59,367 nt of DNA from a virus. Location: positions 1-59,367 of IMG/VR virus record IMGVR_UViG_3300037244_000010; one strand, 5' to 3'. Of the stretch, positions 50,032-57,999 are shown piece by piece. A program made the position numbers and the translations under genes. Under the pieces are notes generated by a model that saw nothing but the letters and a program-made list of their open reading frames with translations, was not told where the DNA came from and ran no database searches. Every line of letters begins with the position of its first letter. Position 1 is the stretch's first letter.

Positions 50032-51379
50032 AGTAGTCCTGCCCTTCATAGTCAATTTCCGCTTCTGCCTCAAAGCAAAGTTTGCGCGGATTAAACTCTC
50101 CGTCTACATTCCCAGGTGAACCGCCGCCACGGATGAGGGCTAGATTGATATTTGCCTTCCGCGTCATCTTCAGCGTTTCTTTGTCCTGATACCGATGCAA
50201 AAGGACCATGGCAAAGCAGTCTTGCAGCGGCTTCTTGCTCTCGCTTATGTCGCCCGGCTGCGGCCGCTTGTCGGCAAACTCTCTCGGTACTTCGCCAAGC
50301 TGGAAGAGGTTGAGCAGTGCTGCGTTCTTGTGCTGCTTGATCTTCTTGCGCAGCCGCTCCGAGTTCTCGACGTAGCGCTTTCGGATGTCCCGATCTCCGC
50401 CGGCTATCAGCCCGAAGTGATCCAAGACAAACAGCACATCACCATCCTTGCGCGCTTCCCGGTCGATGGCCCAGCATATTTGGTCACAGTCCATGTCGCC
50501 GTCATAGATGGTCAGCGGCCATTCGCCGATGGTGTAAAGCCCCTGCATCACGAGCGATTGCTGTTCTGGAGTCCTGAGTTCGGGCTTGACCACTACGATG
50601 TTCGGAAGATCCACAACGTGAGGCACGAGGTTCAATTCCACTTCCTCGTGGTCCATTTCCAGCGAGAACCACACGACGCGAGTCCCGCGTAGGCAGTTGT
50701 ATGCCGCTGACAGGACTCCCATGCCTGTCTTGCCCACCTTTGGCCGCGCTGCAACGATGGTGTACCTCCCCTTCCGGTATCCGCCGCCCATCTTTGCGTC
50801 AAGCCATGCGTTGCCGGTCGGGATGCCCCGCGGCGTCTTCTCCGTGTACTCCCGAACTACCCTGTCCATCAGTTCGACGATGTGGCTCTGAATCGGGGCC
50901 TTGTTTGACTGCATAGCAGGTTCGGCCAGTTTCTCGATCTTGCCGGCCATGTCCGCGGCAACTTCCAGCGCTGTTTCGCTTTGGTCCTGAGCCCGCTGGA
51001 TTGCATCGCTTGACAGGACTATCAAACTCCGGAGCATCGACTTGTCTTTTACGATCCGGATATACTCGTCAATCACCGGGCGCCGCGGCAAACCCTCCGT
51101 GAGCGCCGCCATGTAGGCAACGCCGCCCACCGCTTCAGTTTCATGAGTCCTGCTGAGTTCATTGGCCAGCGTCACAATATCGATTGCCGAGTTGGCATCT
51201 GCCAGTCGCTTCATTGCCGAGCCGATGCGCCGATGCGAGTCAAGGCTAAAGTCCGCAGGACGCAAACGAATTGCAATCTCTGGCCATGCGGCGTTATCAA
51301 GCAAGCACGCCCCAAGCAAGGTGCGCTCTGCGTCAACATTGCATGGCAGCATGGAATCAAGTGTGAGGTCCACATTCAC
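50024..51379 (-). CDS. dnaB: Replicative DNA helicase, DnaB-like
   Basis: A 451-residue product. The N-terminal domain (DAERTLLGACLLDNAAWPEI) and the RecA core with ARPKVGKTG Walker A (~212), WFSLEMDHEEV, FVLDHFGLIAGG Walker B and LNLFQLGEVPREF sensor are typical DnaB. It unwinds DNA at the phage fork. GTG 51379 was chosen: it overlaps the upstream stop (GTGA) with GAGG 7 bases upstream; TTG 51421 is possible but unsupported. A DnaG-type primase was not seen. Confidence 0.93.
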   Translation of the reverse strand: MNVDLTLDSMLPCNVDAERTLLGACLLDNAAWPEIAIRLRPADFSLDSHRRIGSAMKRLADANSAIDIVTLANELSRTHETEAVGGVAYMAALTEGLPRRPVIDEYIRIVKDKSMLRSLIVLSSDAIQRAQDQSETALEVAADMAGKIEKLAEPAMQSNKAPIQSHIVELMDRVVREYTEKTPRGIPTGNAWLDAKMGGGYRKGRYTIVAARPKVGKTGMGVLSAAYNCLRGTRVVWFSLEMDHEEVELNLVPHVVDLPNIVVVKPELRTPEQQSLVMQGLYTIGEWPLTIYDGDMDCDQICWAIDREARKDGDVLFVLDHFGLIAGGDRDIRKRYVENSERLRKKIKQHKNAALLNLFQLGEVPREFADKRPQPGDISESKKPLQDCFAMVLLHRYQDKETLKMTRKANINLALIRGGGSPGNVDGEFNPRKLCFEAEAEIDYEGQDYYA

Positions 51380-51897
51380 TCTGGCCTCGTCCCGTCCCGG
51401 TAGATTTTCGGAACCCCGCAAGCTGCAAGAAACATGGCCGGAGTGGGCATTCTCTTCATCGTTTCATCCTGGCTCAGGACTCGATAAGCCGTGTCCATGT
51501 CCTGATCTGTCCGATGGCCGGCGCGCTCCTCGTAGAGCAAAAGCAGTTCCTCGTCGACCGTCACGCCAAAGATGCGCGCTAGTTTCGCCACAATTCCCCT
51601 CAGATGCCTTTGCGGGTGCCGGATGGACCGGATGGCCACCAGAAGCGTACCGTAGTCAGGGCAGGCAGTTTCTCGCTCACGGCGGGGGCTCTCTGCGATC
51701 TTTTGGATGGTTGCAATCACATCCTCAAAGGGTTCCGTCAATAGTCCTGCCGCGAAAGTCTCCAGCGTCTTCGAGTCGTACTCCCCGTTCCTCCTGAGCG
51801 CCAGAACTCCCAGCGCCGCGATGATCTCTTCCTTTGGAGATAGCCTCTCGAACTGCGTCAACTGTCCGACTTGCTTTCGTGCCAATCTGCTTTCCAT
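51376..51897 (-). CDS. Replication-region protein upstream of dnaB
   Basis: A 173-residue helical product from ATG 51897 (GGGGGAAG upstream). It contains TQFERLSPKEEIIAALGVLA and FGVTVDEELLLLYEERAGHR. Position directly before dnaB fits a helicase loader or accessory factor; no motif proves it. It overlaps the upstream gene by 173 bases in another frame, which is unusual. Confidence 0.6.
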   Translation of the reverse strand: MESRLARKQVGQLTQFERLSPKEEIIAALGVLALRRNGEYDSKTLETFAAGLLTEPFEDVIATIQKIAESPRRERETACPDYGTLLVAIRSIRHPQRHLRGIVAKLARIFGVTVDEELLLLYEERAGHRTDQDMDTAYRVLSQDETMKRMPTPAMFLAACGVPKIYRDGTRPE

Positions 51898-52204
51898 TGC
51901 TTCCCCCGTTGGGTTTCTGCCACTCGGCAGGGTCATCAAAATAGCGTTCTTGATTGAACCAGGTTGCGGGATGAGGGCGGAAGTCTTCGGGTCCTGGCGG
52001 CTTTTGTCCTGCTGGCGACCGCGCGTACTCGGTTGCTTTCTTCCAGAGGAACCGCCTAGCCGTCTCGGAGTCCATGGCGATATATTCATCGCACCCTCTG
52101 CGCAGCCGGTCAACTGCCTTGCGAATGGCCTTGATTGCGGCGGCGGGGGCAACATGCCGCGAATAGGCAAGATATATCGCTCGTTCCTGCTCTTGCTCGG
52201 TCAC
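51725..52204 (-). CDS. Putative replication initiator-like protein
   Basis: A 159-residue product from GTG 52204 (TAGTG overlap, AGGAGG upstream). The first ~100 residues are convincing (YIAMDSETARRFLWKKATEY, DFRPHPATWFNQERYFDDPA) and resemble phage O-type initiator C-terminal segments with the HPATWxNxxRW motif. The last ~50 residues look like a shadow of the next gene, so the true gene may end earlier through a frameshift. Confidence 0.55.
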   Translation of the reverse strand: MTEQEQERAIYLAYSRHVAPAAAIKAIRKAVDRLRRGCDEYIAMDSETARRFLWKKATEYARSPAGQKPPGPEDFRPHPATWFNQERYFDDPAEWQKPNGGSNGKQIGTKASRTVDAVREAISKGRDHRGAGSSGAQEERGVRLEDAGDFRGRTIDGTL

Positions 52205-52413
52205 TATCCCCTCCTGAATTCATCGCGGTCAGGGCATGTAACGAAGTGAGCGACGGCAGGACTCGAACCCTTCTCCATGAGGTTGAAAGGCATCTTCTTG
52301 CCCTTTGGCGTGAACCACCATTCGACCTCAGCATTGCATCCACGGCACCGCGCATGGTTATCAAACCGATAGCCGGCCAATTTCAAAGCATCAAAATCTT
52401 GCGGAAATGGCAT
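52204..52413 (-). CDS. Small zinc-finger-like protein
   Basis: Sixty-nine residues. RCRGCNAEVEWWFTPKGKKM followed by HFVTCPDRDEF gives three Cys and one His, as in a small zinc finger. Followed by a coupled GTG start. Function unknown. Confidence 0.6.
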   Translation of the reverse strand: MPFPQDFDALKLAGYRFDNHARCRGCNAEVEWWFTPKGKKMPFNLMEKGSSPAVAHFVTCPDRDEFRRG

Positions 52414-52521
52414 CCTGTTCCCTCCTTCAAGGGGTCGGGAGCGGCAGTGAAGGACTACCGCCCCCTGACCAGAGGAGCAACCCTCTGGGTGAGGTCCGTT
52501 GCTGGCGCGCGGGACTTATTA

Positions 52522-52550
52522 AAGGTAATTCGCGCCAGTTCGGGAGTCAA
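52522..52550 (-). promoter_or_regulatory. Promoter for the replication block, with leader hairpins
   Basis: On the minus strand, TTGACT (52550-52545), a 17-base spacer and TACCTT (52527-52522). A TTTAATAAGT operator-like site (52514-52523 reversed) overlaps the -10. The ~100-base leader to 52413 contains a perfect CCAGAGG/CCTCTGG hairpin and a second GC-rich stem. Another TTGACA lies upstream at ~52570. Confidence 0.65.
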
Positions 52551-52590
52551 GAAAAATCAGACTAAAGTTTGTCAAGGTGACGAGTTTGGT

Positions 52591-53283
52591 TCAATCCGTG
52601 TTGTGGTTCAGGTGGTAGGCGGCCAGTTCGCGGGGTCCTGATGTTGCCGGCTTTCCGCTCGATGGCGGAGTCTCGAACGGAATGTCGTCTTGGGCATTCG
52701 GGTCAAGCTCTGGTTCGCCCTCGCCCTCGCCCTCTTCAGGACTCTCGGCATCTTCCGTATCGTCGTCCACCAGTTCCGTCTCATCGGCCGTTGCGAACGC
52801 CAGCTTCGATTCCGAGTTGGAATACACCGTTTCGATGTAGAAGTCTTTGTGCAAGTGGATCGCTGCCCATTCCATCATCTCTTTGGTGAACGGGACATAG
52901 ATTGCCAGATGCAGGTTGACTTCCTTCTTCTCGCCTTCTCCCACCGTTGCCAGATACAGCTTCATGAGCTTGGCGCCGGTTGTCGATACCCAGTGGTCTT
53001 TGCTGGTGTCGGTTGAGAAGATGTCCAGCGTCATGCCTTCGATCTCAACATTGATCGCCGAACGCTCCGTCTTAGAGTCGTTCTTCGCCATGAGGCCGAA
53101 CGGTTCGCCGATCTCGTCGTTCATGCCGATGAGAGACTGGTTGAGCAACGGGAGTCGCATGTCGAGCTTAATCGTTGAGATCCCGGCACGATTGCAATGC
53201 TGAATCCACTGGATGAGGAAGCATTTGCGACGATGGCCTTCAAAGAACGTTGCCAGTTTCGTGGGTTGCACTTTTGCTGCCAT
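52591..53283 (-). CDS. Hypothetical recombination/replication protein with SSB-like tip motif
   Basis: A 230-residue product from ATG 53283 with AGGAGAGG upstream. An alpha/beta N-terminal domain (~1-160, LNQSLIGMNDEIGEPFGLMA) is followed by a highly acidic tail. The tail contains NAQDDIPFETPP; DDIPF is the C-terminal tip of bacterial SSB that recruits repair proteins, though here it is about 27 residues from the end. I infer an SSB-like or SSB-mimicking protein. Confidence 0.55.
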   Translation of the reverse strand: MAAKVQPTKLATFFEGHRRKCFLIQWIQHCNRAGISTIKLDMRLPLLNQSLIGMNDEIGEPFGLMAKNDSKTERSAINVEIEGMTLDIFSTDTSKDHWVSTTGAKLMKLYLATVGEGEKKEVNLHLAIYVPFTKEMMEWAAIHLHKDFYIETVYSNSESKLAFATADETELVDDDTEDAESPEEGEGEGEPELDPNAQDDIPFETPPSSGKPATSGPRELAAYHLNHNTD

Positions 53284-53300
53284 GAATCACCTCTCCTTGG

Positions 53301-53831
53301 TTAAAACTCTGGAAGTTCGGCGAAGTATATAGCCTCTTGCTTCGCGGGTTTCTTGACGCCCTTCGCATCCTTTCGAGGAAAATTACGAAGCATATTCCCG
53401 ATGCCGCCGTTCCTCATCACGCCTTCCAATCGCTGCCGGAACGGGGACCCAGGGCCTTGCATGAACTTGACGATCTCCACATACTCATCGTGGGTAAAGT
53501 CGCCTTTACTGCCGTTGCACTTGCGGCAGATGACTTGCTTGTTACTGAGTTCAGGACCACCATCCCGCCGTTTTGGAGTCTTGTGGTCTAACTCCATGCT
53601 GAGGATGTCAATCGGCGCGCCACAATAGGGGCAAAGGATCACCCCGAGTTGAATCTGTGTCCAGAGCCACTTCCCGAATTGTGCTTGCGTGTAGGGCAGG
53701 ATTTCGTCCAGGGCAACATCAAGCACGAATCCTGCCTTAGTGGCTTGCTTTTCGAGTTCCCTGCGCCACCACTTACGCTCATCGTTGTAGAGTTGCGCTA
53801 CACGCTTTTGGTACTGCTTCATGTCGATCAT
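53301..53831 (-). CDS. HNH endonuclease
   Basis: A 176-residue product from ATG 53831 (ATGA overlap). CPYCGAPIDILSMELDHKTP, the GGPELSNKQVICRKCNGSKG block and FTHDEY match the zinc-stabilised HNH nuclease domain (His-Asn-and CNxxKG ending). Located between the SSB-like and ASCH genes; could be a recombination nuclease or a selfish element. Confidence 0.82.
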   Translation of the reverse strand: MIDMKQYQKRVAQLYNDERKWWRRELEKQATKAGFVLDVALDEILPYTQAQFGKWLWTQIQLGVILCPYCGAPIDILSMELDHKTPKRRDGGPELSNKQVICRKCNGSKGDFTHDEYVEIVKFMQGPGSPFRQRLEGVMRNGGIGNMLRNFPRKDAKGVKKPAKQEAIYFAELPEF

Positions 53832-54232
53832 AGGGTCCACAATGTGCTTTCGTTGACTTCGAAGAATCCAAGTGCGCCCTTGAATGGGATAGGACGCCCA
53901 AACTCCATGGGATCGTCTAGTACGAATCCATGCTTGCCTTGAAAGAATGCGCTCGGGTGCTTTGTCACACAATCGGTGATGACCACTGATCCTACAAGGC
54001 ACCCTCCGGCGGCTTTCATCACGTCCAGGTCAACATCTGGAAGCTTGATTCCGTCATCTGCGGCCATGTCGTAAATGTCATCCAGATCGCAGTTGATCTC
54101 GTCTTTCTTCCAGAACTTGCTGGCATGGAGAAAGACGCGACCGCGGACGTTGGTATACCAATCCCGGTTCTCAATTGGCTTACCGTGGAGGATGGCCCAC
54201 CACCACGGGGCGCGCACACTTAGAGCTTTCAT
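53828..54232 (-). CDS. ASCH-domain protein
   Basis: A 134-residue product. MKALSVRAPWWWAILHGKPI with ENRDWYTNVRGRVFLHASKF and GALGFFEV is the ASCH fold, which binds modified RNA or bases. It overlaps both neighbours by four bases, so it is coexpressed with the SbcC-like ATPase. Some ASCH proteins act on modified cytidine. Confidence 0.85.
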   Translation of the reverse strand: MKALSVRAPWWWAILHGKPIENRDWYTNVRGRVFLHASKFWKKDEINCDLDDIYDMAADDGIKLPDVDLDVMKAAGGCLVGSVVITDCVTKHPSAFFQGKHGFVLDDPMEFGRPIPFKGALGFFEVNESTLWTL

Positions 54233-56151
54233 GACAGTCTCTCAACCTTCCCTTTCTCCACCAGGTAGAACCCGACTCCCTCTTGCTTCGGAGCCTCACG
54301 CCGCTTGTCAGCGACAAAGATGAAAGCCTTCTCCAACAGTCCGGTATCGAGTAGATGCTTGACCCCGGCGAAGAGCTTGCCGCGGTGAGCATCGATCAGA
54401 ATATCGGCCTTGTCAATGAGGACCATCTTGATCTTGGAATAGACGGCGATAGCACACTGGAGAGCCACCAGGAACCGGAACAACTCGGACCCGCTCAGCT
54501 CCTTGACAGGCAGCGTCTTCGGTGTAGTCTCCGGCGTCACCACGTCGAAACTGTAGGGCTCAAAGGAGAGCGTTGCTGAGTATCCCCACCAATTCAGGAC
54601 ACGATTCACAGACTCATTGAACCCGCCGATGTGCTTCTGTAGAAGAGTGGCCTTGATGCCTTTGGGGCCAAAGTGCTCGCACAGTGTTTCCAGTTCGTCC
54701 ACATCGTTCTTTTTGTCCTGCCATTGCTTTGTAGCCGTCTCGATCTGCTTCAGCGTTGACTCGTACTGGACTGCCGGCGCCAGCCGCGCTTCCCACTCGC
54801 TAATTTCGGTATTGACGGCATCGATTGCTGTCGTATCGACCGGCTCGGACTCGGAAGCCTTGGCGGTTTCCAAAGCGGCCTTGGCATCTCCGCTTTGCTT
54901 TTCCAGTGTGGCGATGCGTTCGGTGGTTTCGGTGACCTTCTTGACCTGCTCCAGCTTCGCCGCGACAGCCTTCTCCTGCTTCTGTATGGCATCCTCGGCC
55001 GCCTTGATGTCGCCAAGCGCTTTCTGCTGCTGGATGAGTTGCGCGCGGCTCTCAGTAAGTTCCAGTTCGTGCCCTTTGTGCTCGGCAATCTTAGCGGCGA
55101 TGAACTCGGGCTTGATGACTTGCTTGCATGTCGGGCAGAGGCAATCGTCCCGAAGACCTTCGTAAATCTCCTGGGCATCCTTCATATCCTGAATCTCGCC
55201 GGCAAAGGCATCGATGGCCGTCTGGAGGGTGGCGAAGGCTGAGCGCTGGCCGGCAATCTGCTTGAGACTGGCAAGCGCCGCGCCATCCACCATCTCGGCC
55301 TCAATCTCGCCACGCTTGGCAATGGCCGCCGTGCGCTCGGAGAATGCCGCAGTGAGCTTTTCCGCTACCTGCTCCAGCTCCCGTTCAAGCCGTCCAGTTT
55401 GCGCTGTGCCGGAGCGCTTGACCTTCTTCGATTCCTGCGAAGCTTTCTCGCGCAAGGCCAGTAGCTTCTGCTGTACCAACTCAGCAGGATACTGAGGCTG
55501 TACCGGCTTCTGCGGGATGTAGATGGCCCCCAGCGCCGCTTTGGCTTGCGTCCTGGCGTTGTAGACGCCGCTGCTCTTGTCACCGAACACCTTGTCAATG
55601 ACGGCAACAGGACTCGCATTCCAGTCGATGACCTTGCCGAGGTGCTTCTCGACCAATGCAACCATCTTCGCGTCGAAGTCGTGATGCGTGGGAAGTACCA
55701 GCGATGCGAGGATAGCGCGCTGATCCGTGCCGGGACGCGTGAAGTATTCCGAGTCCAGGACACAGGAGAACCGCTCTTCACTGCGCTGGAGGTACTGCTC
55801 GAATCCGGCTGCGATTTTCTGACCGTCGCCACCTTGGCCCGCAATCACAACGGAGTCGCGTCCCCTCTTGCCGGGTCCGTAGGTGGTCCTGATTTGGATG
55901 GCTCCCTGCGCCGTTTCCAGCCCAGCGGTGATGATGGCTTTGTCTTCCCCGAGACGGATCTTGTCACGGAAGCCGGAGCCCTTTCCGTCGATGCCGTCGC
56001 ATATCTTGGCAAAGCTGAGTTGGATGGCCTGCGAGAGCTTCGTCTTGCCCTGTGCAAGATCGCCGCGGATAACGTTGAGTGGTTGGTCAAAGTTGATGGT
56101 TTGGTCCACGTATGGGCCGAAGTCCTCAAGATGGATGGTGCTGAGTTTCAT
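54229..56151 (-). CDS. SbcC/Rad50-like SMC ATPase
   Basis: A 640-residue product. Walker A IRGDLAQGKT (~29-37), two coiled-coil arms around a zinc-hook DCLCPTCKQVIKPE (~340) and ELSGSELFRFLVALQ signature (~555). Walker B reads KMVLIDKADIL: the catalytic Glu after Asp is Lys, so ATP hydrolysis may be slow or absent. SbcC relatives tether DNA ends with a partner nuclease; the nuclease partner could be the gene at 56362 or the HNH protein. Confidence 0.88.
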   Translation of the reverse strand: MKLSTIHLEDFGPYVDQTINFDQPLNVIRGDLAQGKTKLSQAIQLSFAKICDGIDGKGSGFRDKIRLGEDKAIITAGLETAQGAIQIRTTYGPGKRGRDSVVIAGQGGDGQKIAAGFEQYLQRSEERFSCVLDSEYFTRPGTDQRAILASLVLPTHHDFDAKMVALVEKHLGKVIDWNASPVAVIDKVFGDKSSGVYNARTQAKAALGAIYIPQKPVQPQYPAELVQQKLLALREKASQESKKVKRSGTAQTGRLERELEQVAEKLTAAFSERTAAIAKRGEIEAEMVDGAALASLKQIAGQRSAFATLQTAIDAFAGEIQDMKDAQEIYEGLRDDCLCPTCKQVIKPEFIAAKIAEHKGHELELTESRAQLIQQQKALGDIKAAEDAIQKQEKAVAAKLEQVKKVTETTERIATLEKQSGDAKAALETAKASESEPVDTTAIDAVNTEISEWEARLAPAVQYESTLKQIETATKQWQDKKNDVDELETLCEHFGPKGIKATLLQKHIGGFNESVNRVLNWWGYSATLSFEPYSFDVVTPETTPKTLPVKELSGSELFRFLVALQCAIAVYSKIKMVLIDKADILIDAHRGKLFAGVKHLLDTGLLEKAFIFVADKRREAPKQEGVGFYLVEKGKVERLS

Positions 56152-56361
56152 TGTCGCTCACTTTCTGAAAGGTTGAATCGCGCGGTTGCCGGGCGTTACT
56201 CCGGCTGGTGTTTCGCTGTGTCCACCAAACAAGGCCGATGCACTCTAAGCCGGTAGCACATCGGGAAGCCAATTTGTCTTCCACCGTTGGACTAGACGGT
56301 CATTTTTCCGGTTTTGCGTGTCCCGCCTCTTTCGATGCTCCACGCCGAACCGCGCGAACTG
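56152..56361. other. 210-bp gap in the recombination block
   Basis: No convincing gene. Two short minus-strand frames (about 32 and 21 codons) lack ribosome binding sites. The run gcgcggttgccgggcg and its surroundings can fold but show no named RNA family. The end of the 56362 gene and the start of the SbcC-like gene are therefore not closely coupled. Confidence 0.5.
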
Positions 56362-57666
56362 TTAAAACTCCATCGGTTCATCACCGGAAGCGTCCCAAGG
56401 TTTCTTTTCTTCCACTCCGTCATCGACTTCCGCTTCTTTGGTAATCCCGTACTCTACGGCTGTCTTGACGGTTACTAGGTCTTTGATCCTGTTGTGGATG
56501 ATCTCGCGCTTGTTCGCTTTGAGATAGCTCTTGAGTTGCGACCAACCGATGCGGAGGTTGCAGAACCACGGCTGGCTTCCCTTGCGCGGGATGAGGTCTT
56601 TCGGATTTGCGTTGGCCCAGTCCATCAAGGCGTCAAGTATGGGCATTGAGAATCCACCCTTGCCGTCCTGAACGAACAGCGGGGCGATGGTTTCAGTGGA
56701 TTCCTTCGGTCCGTACTTGTAGACCTTTCCGTTGGCATCCTGGGAGTAGATGTCTTCCCCTGTTGCGTCCACCATCTCCTTCAGAATCCTATCGGCCGAT
56801 GCGATGGTCTGCTGTGCTGCCAGCTTCACACTTAGCCAGTCATCTGGCTTGCGGTTGAGGTATGGATTCAGCGGCATCGTTGGGCACTTGTAGGTCAGTG
56901 GGTCCAACATGCAAGGGCAGCAGGTGCATTGCTTGCCGCCGTGGGTCCTGAGCGGTTCGAGATTGGCCACTTTCTCGTGGATGGCAACCTGGCGCGCACG
57001 AACCCGGCGAACCTCGTCCATCAGTGCCGGCACATCGGAGCGGAAGTACTTCTGAGTCTTGGTGCAATTCTGATAGCGGAGGAAGTTCAAACTGAAGTCA
57101 ACCTCATTCACTTCAGGCAGGTGCATCAGGAACGCGAGAGAGTAATCCTTTCCTTGGAAAGTGTCGGCAGGGAACGGACGAGGATGCGTCTTGCTGTCTT
57201 TGATAGCCCCACTCTTGCCGCCGGGAAAGAGGTAAATCTCGTCAATGATTCCGCAGTGCTCGGGCTCTTCTCCGCTTCCCTCAATGCCCCAGATAGGATT
57301 GATCTCGACTCGTTTCCCGTCGTGGTCATAACTCCATGTGGGGCGAAAGTTTATGTCTAGTCCCCAGTGGACCTCAGCACCAGCGAAGTTCTGCCAGTCA
57401 ATCGTCCAGCTCTGACCGTTGTTTTCAACGATGGATGCAACTTCATCCGTAGCCGATGATGTGAGACTTTCCAAGTAGGAGAAGTCAGCAGGAATACGCT
57501 TCTTCGAGCAGTATTCAGCATATGCGGCCCGGATGGCGTGAACGTCCGTACCGCGGTCCCCTGGCTCAGTATCAGGGAACCGCACGCCGTCAATGTGTAC
57601 GAGCCGATAACCCGACTCGCACCCCATCGACTCATAAATGCTTTGACGCAGGGCAGGGACGTTCAT
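56362..57666 (-). CDS. PD-(D/E)XK nuclease, Cas4/RecB-like
   Basis: A 434-residue product from ATG 57666 with GGAGGG upstream. DTEPGDRGTDVHAIRAAYAE, HCGIIDEIYLFPGG, GAIKDSKTHPRP (~154) and FQGKDYSLAFLM correspond to the PD-(D/E)XK motifs of the PDDEXK_1/Cas4 group. A Cys cluster at ~237-253 (CTCCPCMLDPLTYKCP) may hold an iron-sulfur cluster as in Cas4 and AddB. It would resect DNA for annealing by the 58000 protein. Confidence 0.82.
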   Translation of the reverse strand: MNVPALRQSIYESMGCESGYRLVHIDGVRFPDTEPGDRGTDVHAIRAAYAEYCSKKRIPADFSYLESLTSSATDEVASIVENNGQSWTIDWQNFAGAEVHWGLDINFRPTWSYDHDGKRVEINPIWGIEGSGEEPEHCGIIDEIYLFPGGKSGAIKDSKTHPRPFPADTFQGKDYSLAFLMHLPEVNEVDFSLNFLRYQNCTKTQKYFRSDVPALMDEVRRVRARQVAIHEKVANLEPLRTHGGKQCTCCPCMLDPLTYKCPTMPLNPYLNRKPDDWLSVKLAAQQTIASADRILKEMVDATGEDIYSQDANGKVYKYGPKESTETIAPLFVQDGKGGFSMPILDALMDWANANPKDLIPRKGSQPWFCNLRIGWSQLKSYLKANKREIIHNRIKDLVTVKTAVEYGITKEAEVDDGVEEKKPWDASGDEPMEF

Positions 57667-57667
57667 G

Positions 57668-57871
57668 CTATCCCTCCACTGTGACGTTGGCCGCTTGCAA
57701 ACCGTTCGGACCTTGCTCGACTTCAAACGAGACCTTCTGGCCTTCCTTGAGTGTCCTGTATCCCTTCATCTGGATAGCGGTGTGGTGAACGAAAAGATCC
57801 TTCTCTCCGTCCTCGCGGGATATAAATCCGTATCCCTTTTGTGCTGAGAACCAGCAAACCGTTCCTTGCAT
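57668..57871 (-). CDS. Cold-shock domain protein
   Basis: A 67-residue CspA-type OB fold with RNP1 KGYGFIS and RNP2 LFVHHTAI. Binds single-stranded RNA/DNA. ATG 57871 follows AAGGAA by a few bases. The gene ends two bases before the nuclease ATG. Its leader has a long inverted repeat (see regulatory entry). Confidence 0.94.
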   Translation of the reverse strand: MQGTVCWFSAQKGYGFISREDGEKDLFVHHTAIQMKGYRTLKEGQKVSFEVEQGPNGLQAANVTVEG

Positions 57872-57999
57872 GACGTTCCTTTCTGTGTCCTGAAGTTATG
57901 GTGCGCGGGCCGGGAGCGTACACCCTTGCGGATATGGAGCCCAGTATGCACCCGCGCACCTTCCGGCCAGCTTACCCATTGGGGATGGCCGAAACTTGA
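57872..57999 (-). promoter_or_regulatory. Structured leader of the cold-shock gene
   Basis: GGTGCGCGGG (57900-57909) and CCCGCGCACC (57951-57960) form a perfect 10-bp stem on either strand, enclosing 41 bases. It lies just upstream of the cold-shock ribosome binding site. Could be a temperature- or protein-responsive leader, or a processing site between the two genes. Confidence 0.6.

Noticed and set aside
55546-56256. Plus-strand ORF opposite the SbcC-like gene
   Set aside because: Antisense shadow; composition mirrors the real gene.
56152-56361. tRNA or named RNA in the gap
   Set aside because: No acceptor stem with matching arms could be drawn on either strand.
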